Assembly: GCA_934462925.1 (NCBI GenBank)
Contig: CAKSIT010000014.1
Span: 9,950 to 73,949, forward strand
Source: an uncultured Oscillospiraceae bacterium
Lineage (GTDB): Bacteria; Bacillota; Clostridia; Oscillospirales; Ruminococcaceae
Length of the DNA: 64,000 nucleotides
Reading direction: 5' to 3'
The notes under the pieces are model-generated. The model was not told where the DNA came from and did not search any database. It worked only from the letters and a program-made list of their open reading frames with translations. Shown here piece after piece: positions 1 to 8,363 of the stretch (the first letter of the stretch is position 1; the number at the start of each line of letters is the position of its first letter). The position numbers were made by a program, and so were the translations under genes.

Positions 1-413
1 CCCGTTTCAAGCGTGATGATTATCATGCTGCCGTCAAGCTCCTCGATTCTTTCGCGCATAGCCATAACGTCGTCTATAATGCGCTTTTCAATTTCCTTTT
101 TAAGCTGCGGGGAGGCCGCCGCGGGGTCGGGACACATCTCCTCCATAATAAGCTGCGTGTAGCTTTGCAGGCTGTCGAAGATAACGAATTTGTGGTCGGT
201 TATCTTATCCGCGGGAGCGCCCGAAACGCTCGTTACAATGTCCCATTCCACAAAATTCTTTTTGTTGTCGAACTCGATTCTGTGGAGGGTGTCCTCGTCA
301 ACGCTGCTGCCTGCCCTGAGATACAGAACATAGTCGCACGCTGCGAAATACGTTGCAGCCCAGCGGCTTTTTCCGCTGGAAGCGCCGCCCGTAATAAGGA
401 TATTTCTGGACAT
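1..413 (-). CDS. cobU: CobU-like adenosylcobinamide kinase/guanylyltransferase, N-terminal part (cut by window edge)
   Basis: Only the first 137 codons are inside the window. CobU enzymes phosphorylate adenosylcobinamide and transfer GMP to it late in cobalamin assembly. The protein opens with a P-loop, ILITGGASSGKS (residues 5-16), in the place and spelling typical of CobU. A VDEDTLHRIEF stretch near residue 38 and a hydrophobic FVIFDSL strand near residue 76 match the rest of the CobU N-terminal fold. The ATG at 413 has an AAGGAAGG ribosome binding site just upstream and a promoter at 477-505. The C-terminal half is not visible, so another CobU-fold NTPase cannot be excluded. No other B12 gene lies within the window. 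Confidence 0.65.
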   Translation of the reverse strand, partial: MSRNILITGGASSGKSRWAATYFAACDYVLYLRAGSSVDEDTLHRIEFDNKKNFVEWDIVTSVSGAPADKITDHKFVIFDSLQSYTQLIMEEMCPDPAAASPQLKKEIEKRIIDDVMAMRERIEELDGSMIIITLET

Positions 414-476
414 ATGCGTTCATTCCTTCCTTTCAGATAGTAGCCGCGCCGTCTGCGGCTCAAGCACCATAAATCA

Positions 477-505
477 ATTTTAACACAGTTTGGAATGATT
501 GTAAA
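477..505 (-). promoter_or_regulatory. Sigma-A-type promoter for the CobU-like gene
   Basis: Read on the minus strand: -35 TTTACA (500-505), 17 bp spacer, -10 TAAAAT (477-482). The 5' leader contains a small GCCGC/GCGGC hairpin near 432-448. Inferred from consensus match only. Confidence 0.5.
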
Positions 506-691
506 TAGATTTGTGAAAATTCATCAATCTAACAAAAAATCGCAGCGCGTTTTTGGCAGTTTTTTGGGGAGCGCCGCGTGTCGGCTCATGCGCGCGCGGT
601 TCGGGTACGGCTCATAAACGGCGTGGCTGAACGCGCGGACGGCGTTTGTGAGCAAAATGTGAAAAAATTGTGACAAAAATTGCTTTTCCTA

Positions 692-720
692 TTGAAAAAG
701 CGGAAAATATGTGTTATAAT
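692..720 (+). promoter_or_regulatory. Sigma-A promoter for the DHH phosphoesterase gene
   Basis: -35 TTGAAA (692-697), 17 bp spacer, perfect -10 TATAAT (715-720). Transcription would begin near 727, which leaves enough leader for the start codon at 780 but almost none for an upstream ATG at 738. Confidence 0.75.
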
Positions 721-779
721 ATATTGGACGTGGGTAAATGTCTGACGTTCGACCGATATCGTTAAGGAGCTTTTTTGAG

Positions 780-1802
780 ATGTACCCTAAGCTAAGTGAG
801 CTTGTGACGCTGCTGAAAGGTCACAGAGTCTTTATCCAGACGCATAATTTCCCCGACCCCGACGCCATAGCCAGCGCTTTCGGGCTTCAGGTCCTGCTCG
901 AAAAATTCGGCATAAGGACGACGATATGCCACCACGGCATGGTTGAGCGCACCACCACGATGAACATGGTAACGGAGTTCGGCATTAAAATGACGTCCGA
1001 CCTTGACATTAAGGACATGACGAACGAGGACTACATTATTACTGTAGATTCGCAAAAGGGCAACGCCAACATTCTCGACCTTATCGGCGACGAGGTTGCG
1101 TGTATAGACCACCACCCGACGTTCTGCCCAGCGGACTACAAATATAAGGACATACGCATAGTGGGCAGCTGCGCCACAATAATCGCGGACTACTACCGCC
1201 AGTACAAGATAGATATGCCCGAAAGCGTTGCGACGGCGTTGCTTTACGGGCTTAAAATGGACACGCGCGACTTTACGCGCGGCGTTACGGAGCTTGACGT
1301 GCAGATATTCGGCTACCTGTTCCCGAAGGCGAACAGCGTGCTTATCCGCCGATTCCAGTCGGGCGTTATACAGTACGACGAGCTTGAGGCGTTTGTCGAT
1401 TCCATGCGCGACATTCAGATATTCGGGGGCGTGGCGTTCGCGTTCCTTAATTTCGAGTGCGCGGACGCGTTTGTGGCTACCGTATGCGACTTTATACAGA
1501 ACCTTGACGTGGTGAATTTTGCGGTGGTATATTCCCGCCGCGAAAACGGCTTCAAGTTCTCCGTGCGTTCAGAGCTTGACGAGCTTAACGCCGGCAAGAT
1601 AGCCGAGGAGGCTCTGCACGACGTCGGCAGCGGCGGCGGGCATAAGTCCATGGCGGGCGGCTTTGCCGCAGAGGACAAGCTGCTCGGCATGAGCGTGGAT
1701 TTCAACAAGACGATACAGAACCTTTTCCTTTCCGTTATCCGCAGGATAAAGGGCGACCCTATCGAGGGGGAAGCGCAGGAGGAAAAGCAGGAGGTCAAAT
1801 AA
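780..1802 (+). CDS. DHH/DHHA1 family phosphoesterase (NrnA-like)
   Basis: A 340-residue protein of the DHH superfamily, the family of NrnA oligoribonucleases and pAp phosphatases, which use two metal ions to cleave short nucleotides. Visible motifs are NFPDPDAIASA (first metal motif), DSQKG, the signature DHHP, and a C-terminal DHHA1 substrate loop GGGHKSMAGG. I chose ATG 780 because TAAGGAG sits at 763-769 with good spacing; the in-frame ATG at 738 would add 14 residues but has no ribosome binding site and lies about 11 nt from the inferred transcript start. It is transcribed alone and ends in a terminator. Whether it prefers nanoRNA, pAp or a cyclic dinucleotide product cannot be told from sequence. 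Confidence 0.85.
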   Translation: MYPKLSELVTLLKGHRVFIQTHNFPDPDAIASAFGLQVLLEKFGIRTTICHHGMVERTTTMNMVTEFGIKMTSDLDIKDMTNEDYIITVDSQKGNANILDLIGDEVACIDHHPTFCPADYKYKDIRIVGSCATIIADYYRQYKIDMPESVATALLYGLKMDTRDFTRGVTELDVQIFGYLFPKANSVLIRRFQSGVIQYDELEAFVDSMRDIQIFGGVAFAFLNFECADAFVATVCDFIQNLDVVNFAVVYSRRENGFKFSVRSELDELNAGKIAEEALHDVGSGGGHKSMAGGFAAEDKLLGMSVDFNKTIQNLFLSVIRRIKGDPIEGEAQEEKQEVK

Positions 1803-1805
1803 AGC

Positions 1806-1836
1806 AAATGCTCCCTGTTTTCGGGGGGCATTTTTT
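1806..1836 (+). terminator. Rho-independent terminator after the DHH gene
   Basis: AAATGCTCCC and GGGGGCATTTTTT form a stem with a T-run directly after the stop codon. Confidence 0.8.
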
Positions 1837-1890
1837 GCGCGCGGATTTTCCCGACGCCCGTCGATTTTGCAAAAAAATGTGAATATTATA

Positions 1891-1960
1891 TTGAAATCTG
1901 TAGAGAAATGTGTTATACTTAATTGAATAGGGCTTACAAAGCCCGAGCCGCCGAAAGCGG
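1891..1960 (+). promoter_or_regulatory. carB promoter with two small leader hairpins
   Basis: -35 TTGAAA (1891-1896), 17 bp spacer, -10 TATACT (1914-1919). The roughly 80-nt leader then holds GGGCTT-ACA-AAGCCC (1930-1944) and CCGC-CGAAA-GCGG (1948-1960). No PyrR-type binding sequence is recognisable, so a regulatory role for the hairpins is only a possibility. Confidence 0.6.
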
Positions 1961-2005
1961 TATATAATAAATGTCGTGTCAAAGGCACGGGACGGGAGAA
2001 ACGGA

Positions 2006-5000
2006 ATGCCAAAGAAGCAGGATATCAAAAAAATCCTTATAATCGGTTCAGGTCCTATTATAATAGGGCAGGCGTGCGAGTTCGACTATTCGGGAACTCA
2101 GGCGTGTAAGGCGCTTAAGAAGCTGGGCTACGAGATAGTTCTTGTAAACTCAAACCCCGCAACGATAATGACCGACCCCGACGTTGCGGACATCACCTAC
2201 ATAGAGCCGCTAAACGTTGAAAGGCTCACGCAGATAATCGACAAGGAGCGCCCCGACGCGCTTTTGCCCAACCTCGGCGGGCAGTCGGGTCTTAACCTTT
2301 GCTCCGAGCTTAATCAGGCGGGAGTGCTTGAAAAGTACGGCGTAAAGGTAATCGGCGTGCAGGTGGACGCTATCGAGCGCGGCGAGGACCGCATAGAGTT
2401 CAAGCACACCATGCAGAAGCTTGGCATTGAAATGCCCCGCAGCGAGGTTGCGTATTCCGTTGAGGAGGCGCTTGCAATCGCTGAAAAGCTGCATTACCCC
2501 GTGGTGCTGCGCCCCGCGTACACAATGGGCGGCGCAGGCGGCGGCCTTGTTTATAATGTAGACGAGCTTAAGGTGGTATGCGCGCGCGGCTTGCAGGCGT
2601 CAATCGTTCATCAGGTGCTGGTTGAGGAATCCATCAGCGGCTGGGAGGAGCTTGAGCTTGAGGTTGTACGCGACGCGGACGACAACGTTATCACCGTTTG
2701 CTTTATAGAGAATATCGACCCCATAGGCGTACACACGGGCGACAGCTTCTGCTCCGCGCCCATGCTCACCATAAGCGAGGACGTGCAGAAGAGGCTTCAG
2801 GAGTACTCCTACAGCATTGTAAGAGCCATTGAGGTAATAGGCGGCTGCAACTGCCAGTTCGCGCACGACCCCGTTTCGGGCAGAATCGTCGTAATCGAGA
2901 TTAACCCGCGCACCTCGCGCTCGTCCGCGCTCGCTTCAAAGGCTACGGGCTTCCCGATAGCGCTTGTTTCCGCAATGCTCGCGTGCGGGCTTACGCTCAG
3001 CGAGATACCCTGCGGCAAGTACGGCACGCTCGACAAGTACGTTCCCGACGGCGACTATGTAGTTATCAAGTTCGCAAGGTGGGCGTTTGAGAAGTTCAAG
3101 GGCGCGCAGGACAAGCTCGGCACGCAGATGAAGGCGGTAGGCGAGGTAATGTCCATAGGCAAGACCTATAAAGAGGCGTTCCAGAAGGCTATCCGCTCGC
3201 TTGAAACGGGCAGGTACGGCTTAGGCTTCGCAAAGGACTTTCACGACCTTTCCAAGGACGAGCTGCTCGCAAAGCTGCGCTATCCCACGAGCGAGCGCCA
3301 GTTCGTTATATACGAGGCGCTGCGCAAGGGCGCGACTATCGACGAGATATACGAGCTTACCAAGATAAAGCACTGGTTCTTACAGCAGATGAAGGAGCTT
3401 GTTGACGAGGAAAACGCGCTTATCGCGAACAAGGGCGCAGTTCCCGCGGAGGGCGCGCTCCGTCAGGCAAAGCTCGACGGCTTCAGCGACCGTTACCTTT
3501 CGCAGATACTCGGCGTTACCGAGGAGCAGATACGCGACGCGCGGCTGTCCTACGGCATACGCGAGGCGTGGGAGGGCGTACACGTAAGCGGCACGGAGAA
3601 CGCGGCGTATTACTACTCGTCCTATAACATTCCCGAGGACGAGAGTCCCGTTTCCGACAAACCGAAAATCATGATACTCGGCGGCGGTCCAAACAGAATA
3701 GGGCAGGGTATCGAGTTCGACTATTGCTGCGTTCATGCGGCGCTCGCGCTCAGAAAGCTCGGGTTCGAGTCGATAATCGTAAACTGCAACCCCGAGACCG
3801 TTTCCACCGACTACGACACCTCGGACAAGCTTTATTTCGAGCCGCTCACGCTCGAGGACGTGCTTGCTATCCACGACAAGGAGAAGCCCGTCGGCGTTAT
3901 CGCGCAGTTTGGCGGGCAGACTCCGCTCAACCTCGCAAACGACCTTAAAAAGTACGGCGTGAACATTCTCGGCACGACCCCCGAGACCATAGACCTTGCA
4001 GAGGACAGAGACCGGTTCCGCGCAATGATGGAGAAGCTCGGCATACCCATGCCCGAGAGCGGAATGGCTGTAAACGTGGACGAAGCGCTTGAAATCGCCA
4101 ACAGGATAGGCTACCCCGTAATGGTACGCCCGTCGTACGTTCTTGGCGGCAGGGGAATGGAGATTGTTCACGACGACGACATGATGCGCGTTTACATGGC
4201 GGCAGCCGTTGGCGTTACCCCCGACAGACCCATACTTATCGACCGCTTCCTGCACCACGCTACGGAGTGCGAGGCGGACGCGATTTCCGACGGAAAGCAC
4301 TGCTTCGTGCCTGCCGTTATGGAGCATATCGAGCTTGCGGGCGTTCATTCGGGCGACTCCGCGTGCATTCTCCCCGCAAAGAACCTTACCGAAAAGCAGA
4401 TAGCGACCATAAAGGACTACACAAAGCGCATTGCCGTTGAGATGAACGTTTGCGGCCTTATGAATATGCAGTACGCAATCGAGGACGACACCGTTTACGT
4501 GCTTGAAGCGAACCCGCGCGCGTCGCGCACCGTTCCGCTTGTATCAAAGGTATGCGGCATAAACATGGTGCAGATAGCGACCGAGATAATCACTTCTTCC
4601 ATCACGGGCAAGGCTTCTCCCGTACCCGAGCTTCACGACAGGAAGATACTCCACTACGGCGTTAAGGAAGCTGTTTTCCCGTTCAATATGTTCCAGGAGG
4701 TAGACCCCGTACTCGGCCCTGAGATGCGCTCCACGGGCGAGGTGCTTGGCATTTCCCGCTCGTTCGGCGAGGCGTACTACAAGGCGCAGGAGGCTACGCA
4801 GACAAGGCTTCCCGTCGAGGGTACGGTGCTTCTTAGCGTATGCGACCGCGACAAGCCCGAGCTTCTTGAGATAGCAAAGGCGTTCAGCGACATCGGTTTC
4901 AGCATAATTGCAACGGGCAAGACCTACGAAATGATACAGCAGGCGGGCATACCCGCAAAGCACGTCCTCAAGCTTTACGAGGGCAGACCCAACATTGCCG

Positions 5001-5224
5001 ACCTCATAGCAAACGGCGATATCCAGCTTATAATCAACACCCCCGCGGGCAAGGACAGCGTTACGGACGACAGTTATATCCGCAAGGCAGCGATAAAGCA
5101 CAGGATTCCCTACATCACGACAATGGCAGCCGCAAAGGCAAGCGCAGAGGGCATCAAGGCGATAAAGGAGAACACGCACCTCGGCGTAAGGTCGCTCCAG
5201 TCCCACCACGCCGACATAATCTGA
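2006..5224 (+). CDS. carB: Carbamoyl-phosphate synthase large subunit
   Basis: The large, ATP-using subunit of carbamoyl-phosphate synthase. It makes carbamoyl phosphate from bicarbonate, two ATP and ammonia delivered by CarA, feeding pyrimidine (PyrB, 38.2 kb) and arginine (ArgF, 44.7 kb) synthesis. The 1072-residue length is normal. Two homologous ATP-grasp halves are visible: each starts with an ILIIGSGPIIIGQ / IMILGGGPNRIGQG loop followed by EFDY, and each carries an EINPRTSRSSAL / EANPRASRT metal-binding motif. A C-terminal MGS-like allosteric domain follows (about residue 930 on). ATG 2006 is preferred over an upstream in-frame GTG because of a GGGAG site at 1994-1998. carA is not adjacent, which is unusual because the two subunits are often co-transcribed. 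Confidence 0.97.
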   Translation: MPKKQDIKKILIIGSGPIIIGQACEFDYSGTQACKALKKLGYEIVLVNSNPATIMTDPDVADITYIEPLNVERLTQIIDKERPDALLPNLGGQSGLNLCSELNQAGVLEKYGVKVIGVQVDAIERGEDRIEFKHTMQKLGIEMPRSEVAYSVEEALAIAEKLHYPVVLRPAYTMGGAGGGLVYNVDELKVVCARGLQASIVHQVLVEESISGWEELELEVVRDADDNVITVCFIENIDPIGVHTGDSFCSAPMLTISEDVQKRLQEYSYSIVRAIEVIGGCNCQFAHDPVSGRIVVIEINPRTSRSSALASKATGFPIALVSAMLACGLTLSEIPCGKYGTLDKYVPDGDYVVIKFARWAFEKFKGAQDKLGTQMKAVGEVMSIGKTYKEAFQKAIRSLETGRYGLGFAKDFHDLSKDELLAKLRYPTSERQFVIYEALRKGATIDEIYELTKIKHWFLQQMKELVDEENALIANKGAVPAEGALRQAKLDGFSDRYLSQILGVTEEQIRDARLSYGIREAWEGVHVSGTENAAYYYSSYNIPEDESPVSDKPKIMILGGGPNRIGQGIEFDYCCVHAALALRKLGFESIIVNCNPETVSTDYDTSDKLYFEPLTLEDVLAIHDKEKPVGVIAQFGGQTPLNLANDLKKYGVNILGTTPETIDLAEDRDRFRAMMEKLGIPMPESGMAVNVDEALEIANRIGYPVMVRPSYVLGGRGMEIVHDDDMMRVYMAAAVGVTPDRPILIDRFLHHATECEADAISDGKHCFVPAVMEHIELAGVHSGDSACILPAKNLTEKQIATIKDYTKRIAVEMNVCGLMNMQYAIEDDTVYVLEANPRASRTVPLVSKVCGINMVQIATEIITSSITGKASPVPELHDRKILHYGVKEAVFPFNMFQEVDPVLGPEMRSTGEVLGISRSFGEAYYKAQEATQTRLPVEGTVLLSVCDRDKPELLEIAKAFSDIGFSIIATGKTYEMIQQAGIPAKHVLKLYEGRPNIADLIANGDIQLIINTPAGKDSVTDDSYIRKAAIKHRIPYITTMAAAKASAEGIKAIKENTHLGVRSLQSHHADII

Positions 5225-5228
5225 GCAG

Positions 5229-5266
5229 AGCCGGTAGCCCGGCGGGCAGCCGGTAGCCCGGCGGGC
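5229..5266 (+). repeat. Perfect 19-bp tandem duplication
   Basis: AGCCGGTAGCCCGGCGGGC occurs twice head to tail (5229-5247, 5248-5266) immediately after the carB stop codon and abuts the inverted repeat that follows. Confidence 0.9.
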
Positions 5267-5403
5267 AATTCCGGCTGAATGGGCGTGTTGGCGTGCGCTG
5301 TCACACGCAGGCATACGCGCTGGCTAGCGCGGCGGTCGGCTTAGCGCATAACGCCGCCCGCGTGTGACAGCCGCCGCTGTCGCGGCTCATTCAGCCGGAA
5401 TTG
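5266..5403. repeat. Nested inverted-repeat element downstream of carB
   Basis: A perfect 16-bp inverted repeat (CAATTCCGGCTGAATG at 5266-5281; complement at 5388-5403) encloses a second perfect 12-bp inverted repeat (GCTGTCACACGC at 5297-5308; complement at 5360-5371). The whole 138-bp unit can fold into one long interrupted hairpin and carries no plausible gene. It resembles a miniature intergenic repeat (MITE- or REP-like); only one copy is in the window, so mobility cannot be shown. Confidence 0.8.
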
Positions 5404-5430
5404 GCAGCGGGGACTCCCCGCCGACCGACA

Positions 5431-5463
5431 AAATGCCGCAGAACGGAGCGCTCTGCGGCATTT
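5431..5463. terminator. Bidirectional terminator between carB and pduL
   Basis: AAATGCCGCAGA (5431-5442) pairs with TCTGCGGCATTT (5452-5463), flanked by A- and T-runs, so it can stop transcripts from both sides. Confidence 0.8.
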
Positions 5464-5485
5464 TTTATGTAGTTTGCGCGCTTTG

Positions 5486-6064
5486 TTAAAGCGACTTGAT
5501 TATCTCGCCCATGAGGCCGGGGACTGCGCCTATAGCGTTGGATTCGTCGGTGTCGATGTGCATTGCGTCTGCGAACTTGTCGCTTACTCTTACTACAACG
5601 TCGCCGAGGATAGCGGTTCTGCCGTTGGTTACGCACTTAACCCAAACAACGTCCTTGTTCTTTATGCCGAGCTTTTCAGCGGTCTCGGGAATCATGTGGA
5701 TATGGCGCTTTGCAACGATAACGCCCTCCTTGATGGTGACCTCGCCCGCAGGACCGCGCAGCGTGCAGCCGGGAGTGCCTGCAACGTCGCCGCTCTCGCG
5801 GATATCTATGCCAAGACCGATGGAGCGCGCGTCAGTCGCGGAAAGCTCTACCTGGTCTGCGGGACGGCACGGACCGAGAATGCTTACGTTTGCAAGCTCC
5901 TTCTTAGGGCCTACTACCGTTACGCGCTCCTCACAGGCGTACTGCCCGGGCTGGGAGAGGTCCTTCTTCTTTGTAAGCTCGTGACCCTTGCCGAAAAGAA
6001 TCTCGAGCGTTTCCTTTGTAACGTGAACGTGACGCGCCGATGTTTCAATGAGAATTTCTGCCAT
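5486..6064 (-). CDS. pduL: Phosphate propanoyltransferase (PduL-type phosphotransacylase)
   Basis: A PduL-family enzyme interconverts acyl-CoA and acyl phosphate, unrelated in fold to Pta. The 192-residue protein has the paired zinc-binding His motifs expected of the family: RHVHV at residues 11-15 and KRHIHM at 119-124. There is no N-terminal encapsulation peptide extension before the first motif and no microcompartment shell gene nearby, so a cytoplasmic, housekeeping role in acetyl-CoA/acetyl phosphate exchange is the likelier inference. It is transcribed alone from a divergent promoter shared with the zinc regulon region. The start has a GGAGGAAA site directly upstream. Confidence 0.9.
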   Translation of the reverse strand: MAEILIETSARHVHVTKETLEILFGKGHELTKKKDLSQPGQYACEERVTVVGPKKELANVSILGPCRPADQVELSATDARSIGLGIDIRESGDVAGTPGCTLRGPAGEVTIKEGVIVAKRHIHMIPETAEKLGIKNKDVVWVKCVTNGRTAILGDVVVRVSDKFADAMHIDTDESNAIGAVPGLMGEIIKSL

Positions 6065-6126
6065 TTTATTTTCCTCCAGTAAAATATATACCCGCTAATG
6101 CGGAGGGCATAGCCCTGCATAGCATA

Positions 6127-6155
6127 ATTATACAACTTTCCGCAAAAAAAATCAA
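6127..6155 (-). promoter_or_regulatory. Promoter of pduL
   Basis: Minus strand: -35 TTGATT (6150-6155), 17 bp, -10 TATAAT (6127-6132). Confidence 0.65.
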
Positions 6156-6174
6156 TAGGAATGCAAAAAAACTA

Positions 6175-6203
6175 TTGCATTTTCGGTGAAAGTGTGGTAT
6201 GAT
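6175..6203 (+). promoter_or_regulatory. Promoter of the Fur-family regulator/znu operon
   Basis: -35 TTGCAT (6175-6180), 17 bp, -10 TATGAT (6198-6203). The leader 6204-6235 is A-rich with repeated TGAAA units, but no convincing dyad Fur/Zur box was found. Confidence 0.6.
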
Positions 6204-6253
6204 ATGAAATTGAAAGTGAAAATCAAAATCAAATTTAGCGAGGGGGAATCACC

Positions 6254-6691
6254 GTGAGCGGCTATAACACAAAACAGCGCGACGAGATACTGGGATTTTT
6301 CAACAGGCACGCGGGCGGGTGCTTCACCGCTAAGGATATTATAAGAAGCGGCGAGGTTTCCGTGGGCGAGGCTACGGTGTACCGCACGCTGTCGCGGCTT
6401 GCGGGGCAGGGCGTTCTCAGGCGGTTTACGGACGGCGAGGACGGCGCTTCCTATAAGCTGGGCGGGGAGGAGTGCAGCTGCCACTTTCACCTTAAATGCG
6501 AGAGCTGCGGGCGCGTTATACACATGGACTGCGGCTTTATGGCGGACATGAAGCGCCACATAGAAAGCAGCCACGGCTTTATGGTGGACATAGGCAAAAC
6601 GGTGATTTACGGCCTGTGCGCAGACTGCTCCGACGGGAAAACGCATACCGAGTGCGACTGCTGCGCGCACGACGGGGGAGGGGACTTATGA
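6254..6691 (+). CDS. Fur-family transcriptional regulator, probably Zur
   Basis: A 145-residue metal-dependent repressor. The N-terminal winged helix includes GEATVYRTLSRL (recognition region), followed by the metal-binding core with HFHLKCESCGRVIHMDCG and a second Cys pair CADC, the structural zinc site of Fur proteins. The gene starts the znu operon and overlaps znuA by 4 bp (ATGA), so zinc is the most probable co-repressor (a Zur) and autoregulation is likely. The start is GTG 6254, preceded by GAGGGGG. The extra C-terminal HTECDCCAHD tail is Cys/His rich and could add metal ligands. It could alternatively be a Fur or PerR; context argues for Zur. Confidence 0.85.
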   Translation: MSGYNTKQRDEILGFFNRHAGGCFTAKDIIRSGEVSVGEATVYRTLSRLAGQGVLRRFTDGEDGASYKLGGEECSCHFHLKCESCGRVIHMDCGFMADMKRHIESSHGFMVDIGKTVIYGLCADCSDGKTHTECDCCAHDGGGDL

Positions 6692-7653
6692 AAAAGCTTA
6701 TAGCGGCGGCGCTGGTCGGGGCGCTGCTTTTGGTGAGCGGCTGCGCCGTAAAGCCCGCCGACGACGACGGAAAGCCCGTTGTCGTTACGACTATATTCCC
6801 CGCCTACGACATGGCGCGCGCCGTTTTCGGCGAGAGCGCAGACATTGTGCTGCTGCTGAAGCCCGGAATGGAGAGCCACAGCTACGACCCGTCCGCGCGG
6901 GATATCGTGAAGATAAGCCTGTGCGACCTGTTTGTGTACAACGGCGGCGAAAGCGACCAATGGGTGGAGAACATTCTGTCCTCAACGGACGGCGTGGAAA
7001 CGTTCCGCATGACGGCGTGCGTTGACGAGCTTTACGAGGAACACGTTGACGGAATGCAGGAGGACGAGCATTCGCACGACCACGAGGAGCATGACGACCA
7101 CGACGACCACGACCACGAGGAATACGACGAACACGTGTGGACGTCCCCGAAAAACGCGCTTTTGATTTTGCAGGGGCTGTGTGCGAAAGCGGCGGAGCTG
7201 TTCCCCGAGAACGCCGCGGATTACGAGCGCCGCGCGGCGGCGTACGCCGAGCGGATAACCGCGCTTGACGAGAGCTTTGCGCAGCTGCTTGACGGCGAGG
7301 AGCGCCCGTTCATCTTTGGCGACCGCTTTCCGCTGCTCTACTTTTTCAAGGAATACGGACTGTCGTATTACGCGGCGTTCCCGGGGTGCGGCAGCGAGGT
7401 AGAGCCGTCCGCGCAGACGGTGACGTTTTTGCTTGAAAAGCTGCGCGGCGGCGACGTTCTGCCTGCGGTGTTCTGCATTGAGCTTTCAAACAGAAAGCTT
7501 GCGCAGACGCTCGCGGACGAGGCGGGGCTGCCCGTGGTGGAGTTCCACACCTGCCATAACATTACAGCGGAAGATTTTGCCGCGGGCGAAACATGGGTTA
7601 CGCTTATGCAGAGAAACTATGACGCGCTTTGTGCGTTTGAAAAGAAGGAATAG
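6688..7653 (+). CDS. znuA: Zinc ABC transporter substrate-binding lipoprotein
   Basis: A 321-residue cluster A-I solute-binding protein of the ZnuA/AdcA type that captures Zn2+ outside the membrane. The N-terminus is a lipoprotein signal with lipobox LVSGC (lipidated Cys about residue 19). The VVTTIFPAYDMAR opening and a highly His/Asp/Glu-rich loop around residues 125-150 (runs of HDHEEHDDH) are classic for zinc rather than manganese binders. ATG 6688 overlaps the regulator's stop codon and follows a GGGGAGGGG site. It is translationally coupled to the regulator and followed 2 bp later by znuC. Confidence 0.93.
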   Translation: MKKLIAAALVGALLLVSGCAVKPADDDGKPVVVTTIFPAYDMARAVFGESADIVLLLKPGMESHSYDPSARDIVKISLCDLFVYNGGESDQWVENILSSTDGVETFRMTACVDELYEEHVDGMQEDEHSHDHEEHDDHDDHDHEEYDEHVWTSPKNALLILQGLCAKAAELFPENAADYERRAAAYAERITALDESFAQLLDGEERPFIFGDRFPLLYFFKEYGLSYYAAFPGCGSEVEPSAQTVTFLLEKLRGGDVLPAVFCIELSNRKLAQTLADEAGLPVVEFHTCHNITAEDFAAGETWVTLMQRNYDALCAFEKKE

Positions 7654-7655
7654 GC

Positions 7656-8363
7656 ATGGCACTTATAAATGTGGAGGGGCTGACGCTCTCCTATGAAAGC
7701 ATGACGGTAATAAAAGGGCTGTCCTTTACGGTGAACGCGGGCGACTACCTATGCGTTATCGGCGAGAACGGCTCGGGCAAAAGCACGCTTATAAAGTCGC
7801 TGCTTTCGCTTAAAAAGCCCGTGGGCGGTACGATAGAGTTTGGGGACGGGCTTAAGGCGCGCGAGATAGGCTACCTGCCGCAGCAGACGGGCGCGCAGCG
7901 CGACTTCCCCGCAAGCGTGTGGGAGGTTGTGCTGTCGGGCTGTCTTAACTCGCGCGGGATAAAGCCGTTTTACACCGCAAAGGAGCGCCGCACGGCGCTT
8001 GACAACATGGAGCGCCTTGGCATAGCGAACCTGCGCCGCCGCAGCTACCGCGAGCTTTCAGGCGGGCAGCAGCAGCGCGTGCTTCTTGCGAGAGCGCTCT
8101 GCGCCACGCACAAGCTGCTTTTGCTCGACGAACCCGTATCGGGGCTTGACCCGATGGTAACGGCGGAAATGTACGAGCTTATAGAGAGCATAAACAAAAG
8201 CGGCGTTACCGTTATAATGGTAACGCACGACATATCCGCCGCGCTAAGGTACGCAAACACGATTCTGTGCCTGCGCAGCGGCGAGTGCTTTTTCGGCACG
8301 CGCAACGAGTTTTTGCAGAGCGGCGCGTCGGATTTTCTGAAAGGCGGTGTGCGCGGTGAGTGA
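7656..8363 (+). CDS. znuC: Zinc ABC transporter ATP-binding protein
   Basis: A 235-residue ABC ATPase that powers zinc import through ZnuB. Complete motif set: Walker A GENGSGKST (about residues 37-45), Q-loop GYLPQQ, signature LSGGQQQR, Walker B LLLLDEP, and the H-loop THD. The gene sits directly after znuA, and its 3' end overlaps the start of znuB, so the three are one translationally coupled operon. Confidence 0.93.
   Translation: MALINVEGLTLSYESMTVIKGLSFTVNAGDYLCVIGENGSGKSTLIKSLLSLKKPVGGTIEFGDGLKAREIGYLPQQTGAQRDFPASVWEVVLSGCLNSRGIKPFYTAKERRTALDNMERLGIANLRRRSYRELSGGQQQRVLLARALCATHKLLLLDEPVSGLDPMVTAEMYELIESINKSGVTVIMVTHDISAALRYANTILCLRSGECFFGTRNEFLQSGASDFLKGGVRGE

Noticed and set aside
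738..779. Upstream ATG 738 as the start of the DHH gene
   Set aside because: No ribosome binding site, and it lies too close to the inferred transcript start; ATG 780 has TAAGGAG.
6204..6240. A-rich repeated TGAAA units considered as a Zur/Fur operator
   Set aside because: No inverted symmetry of the Fur/Zur type could be found, only direct A-rich repeats.
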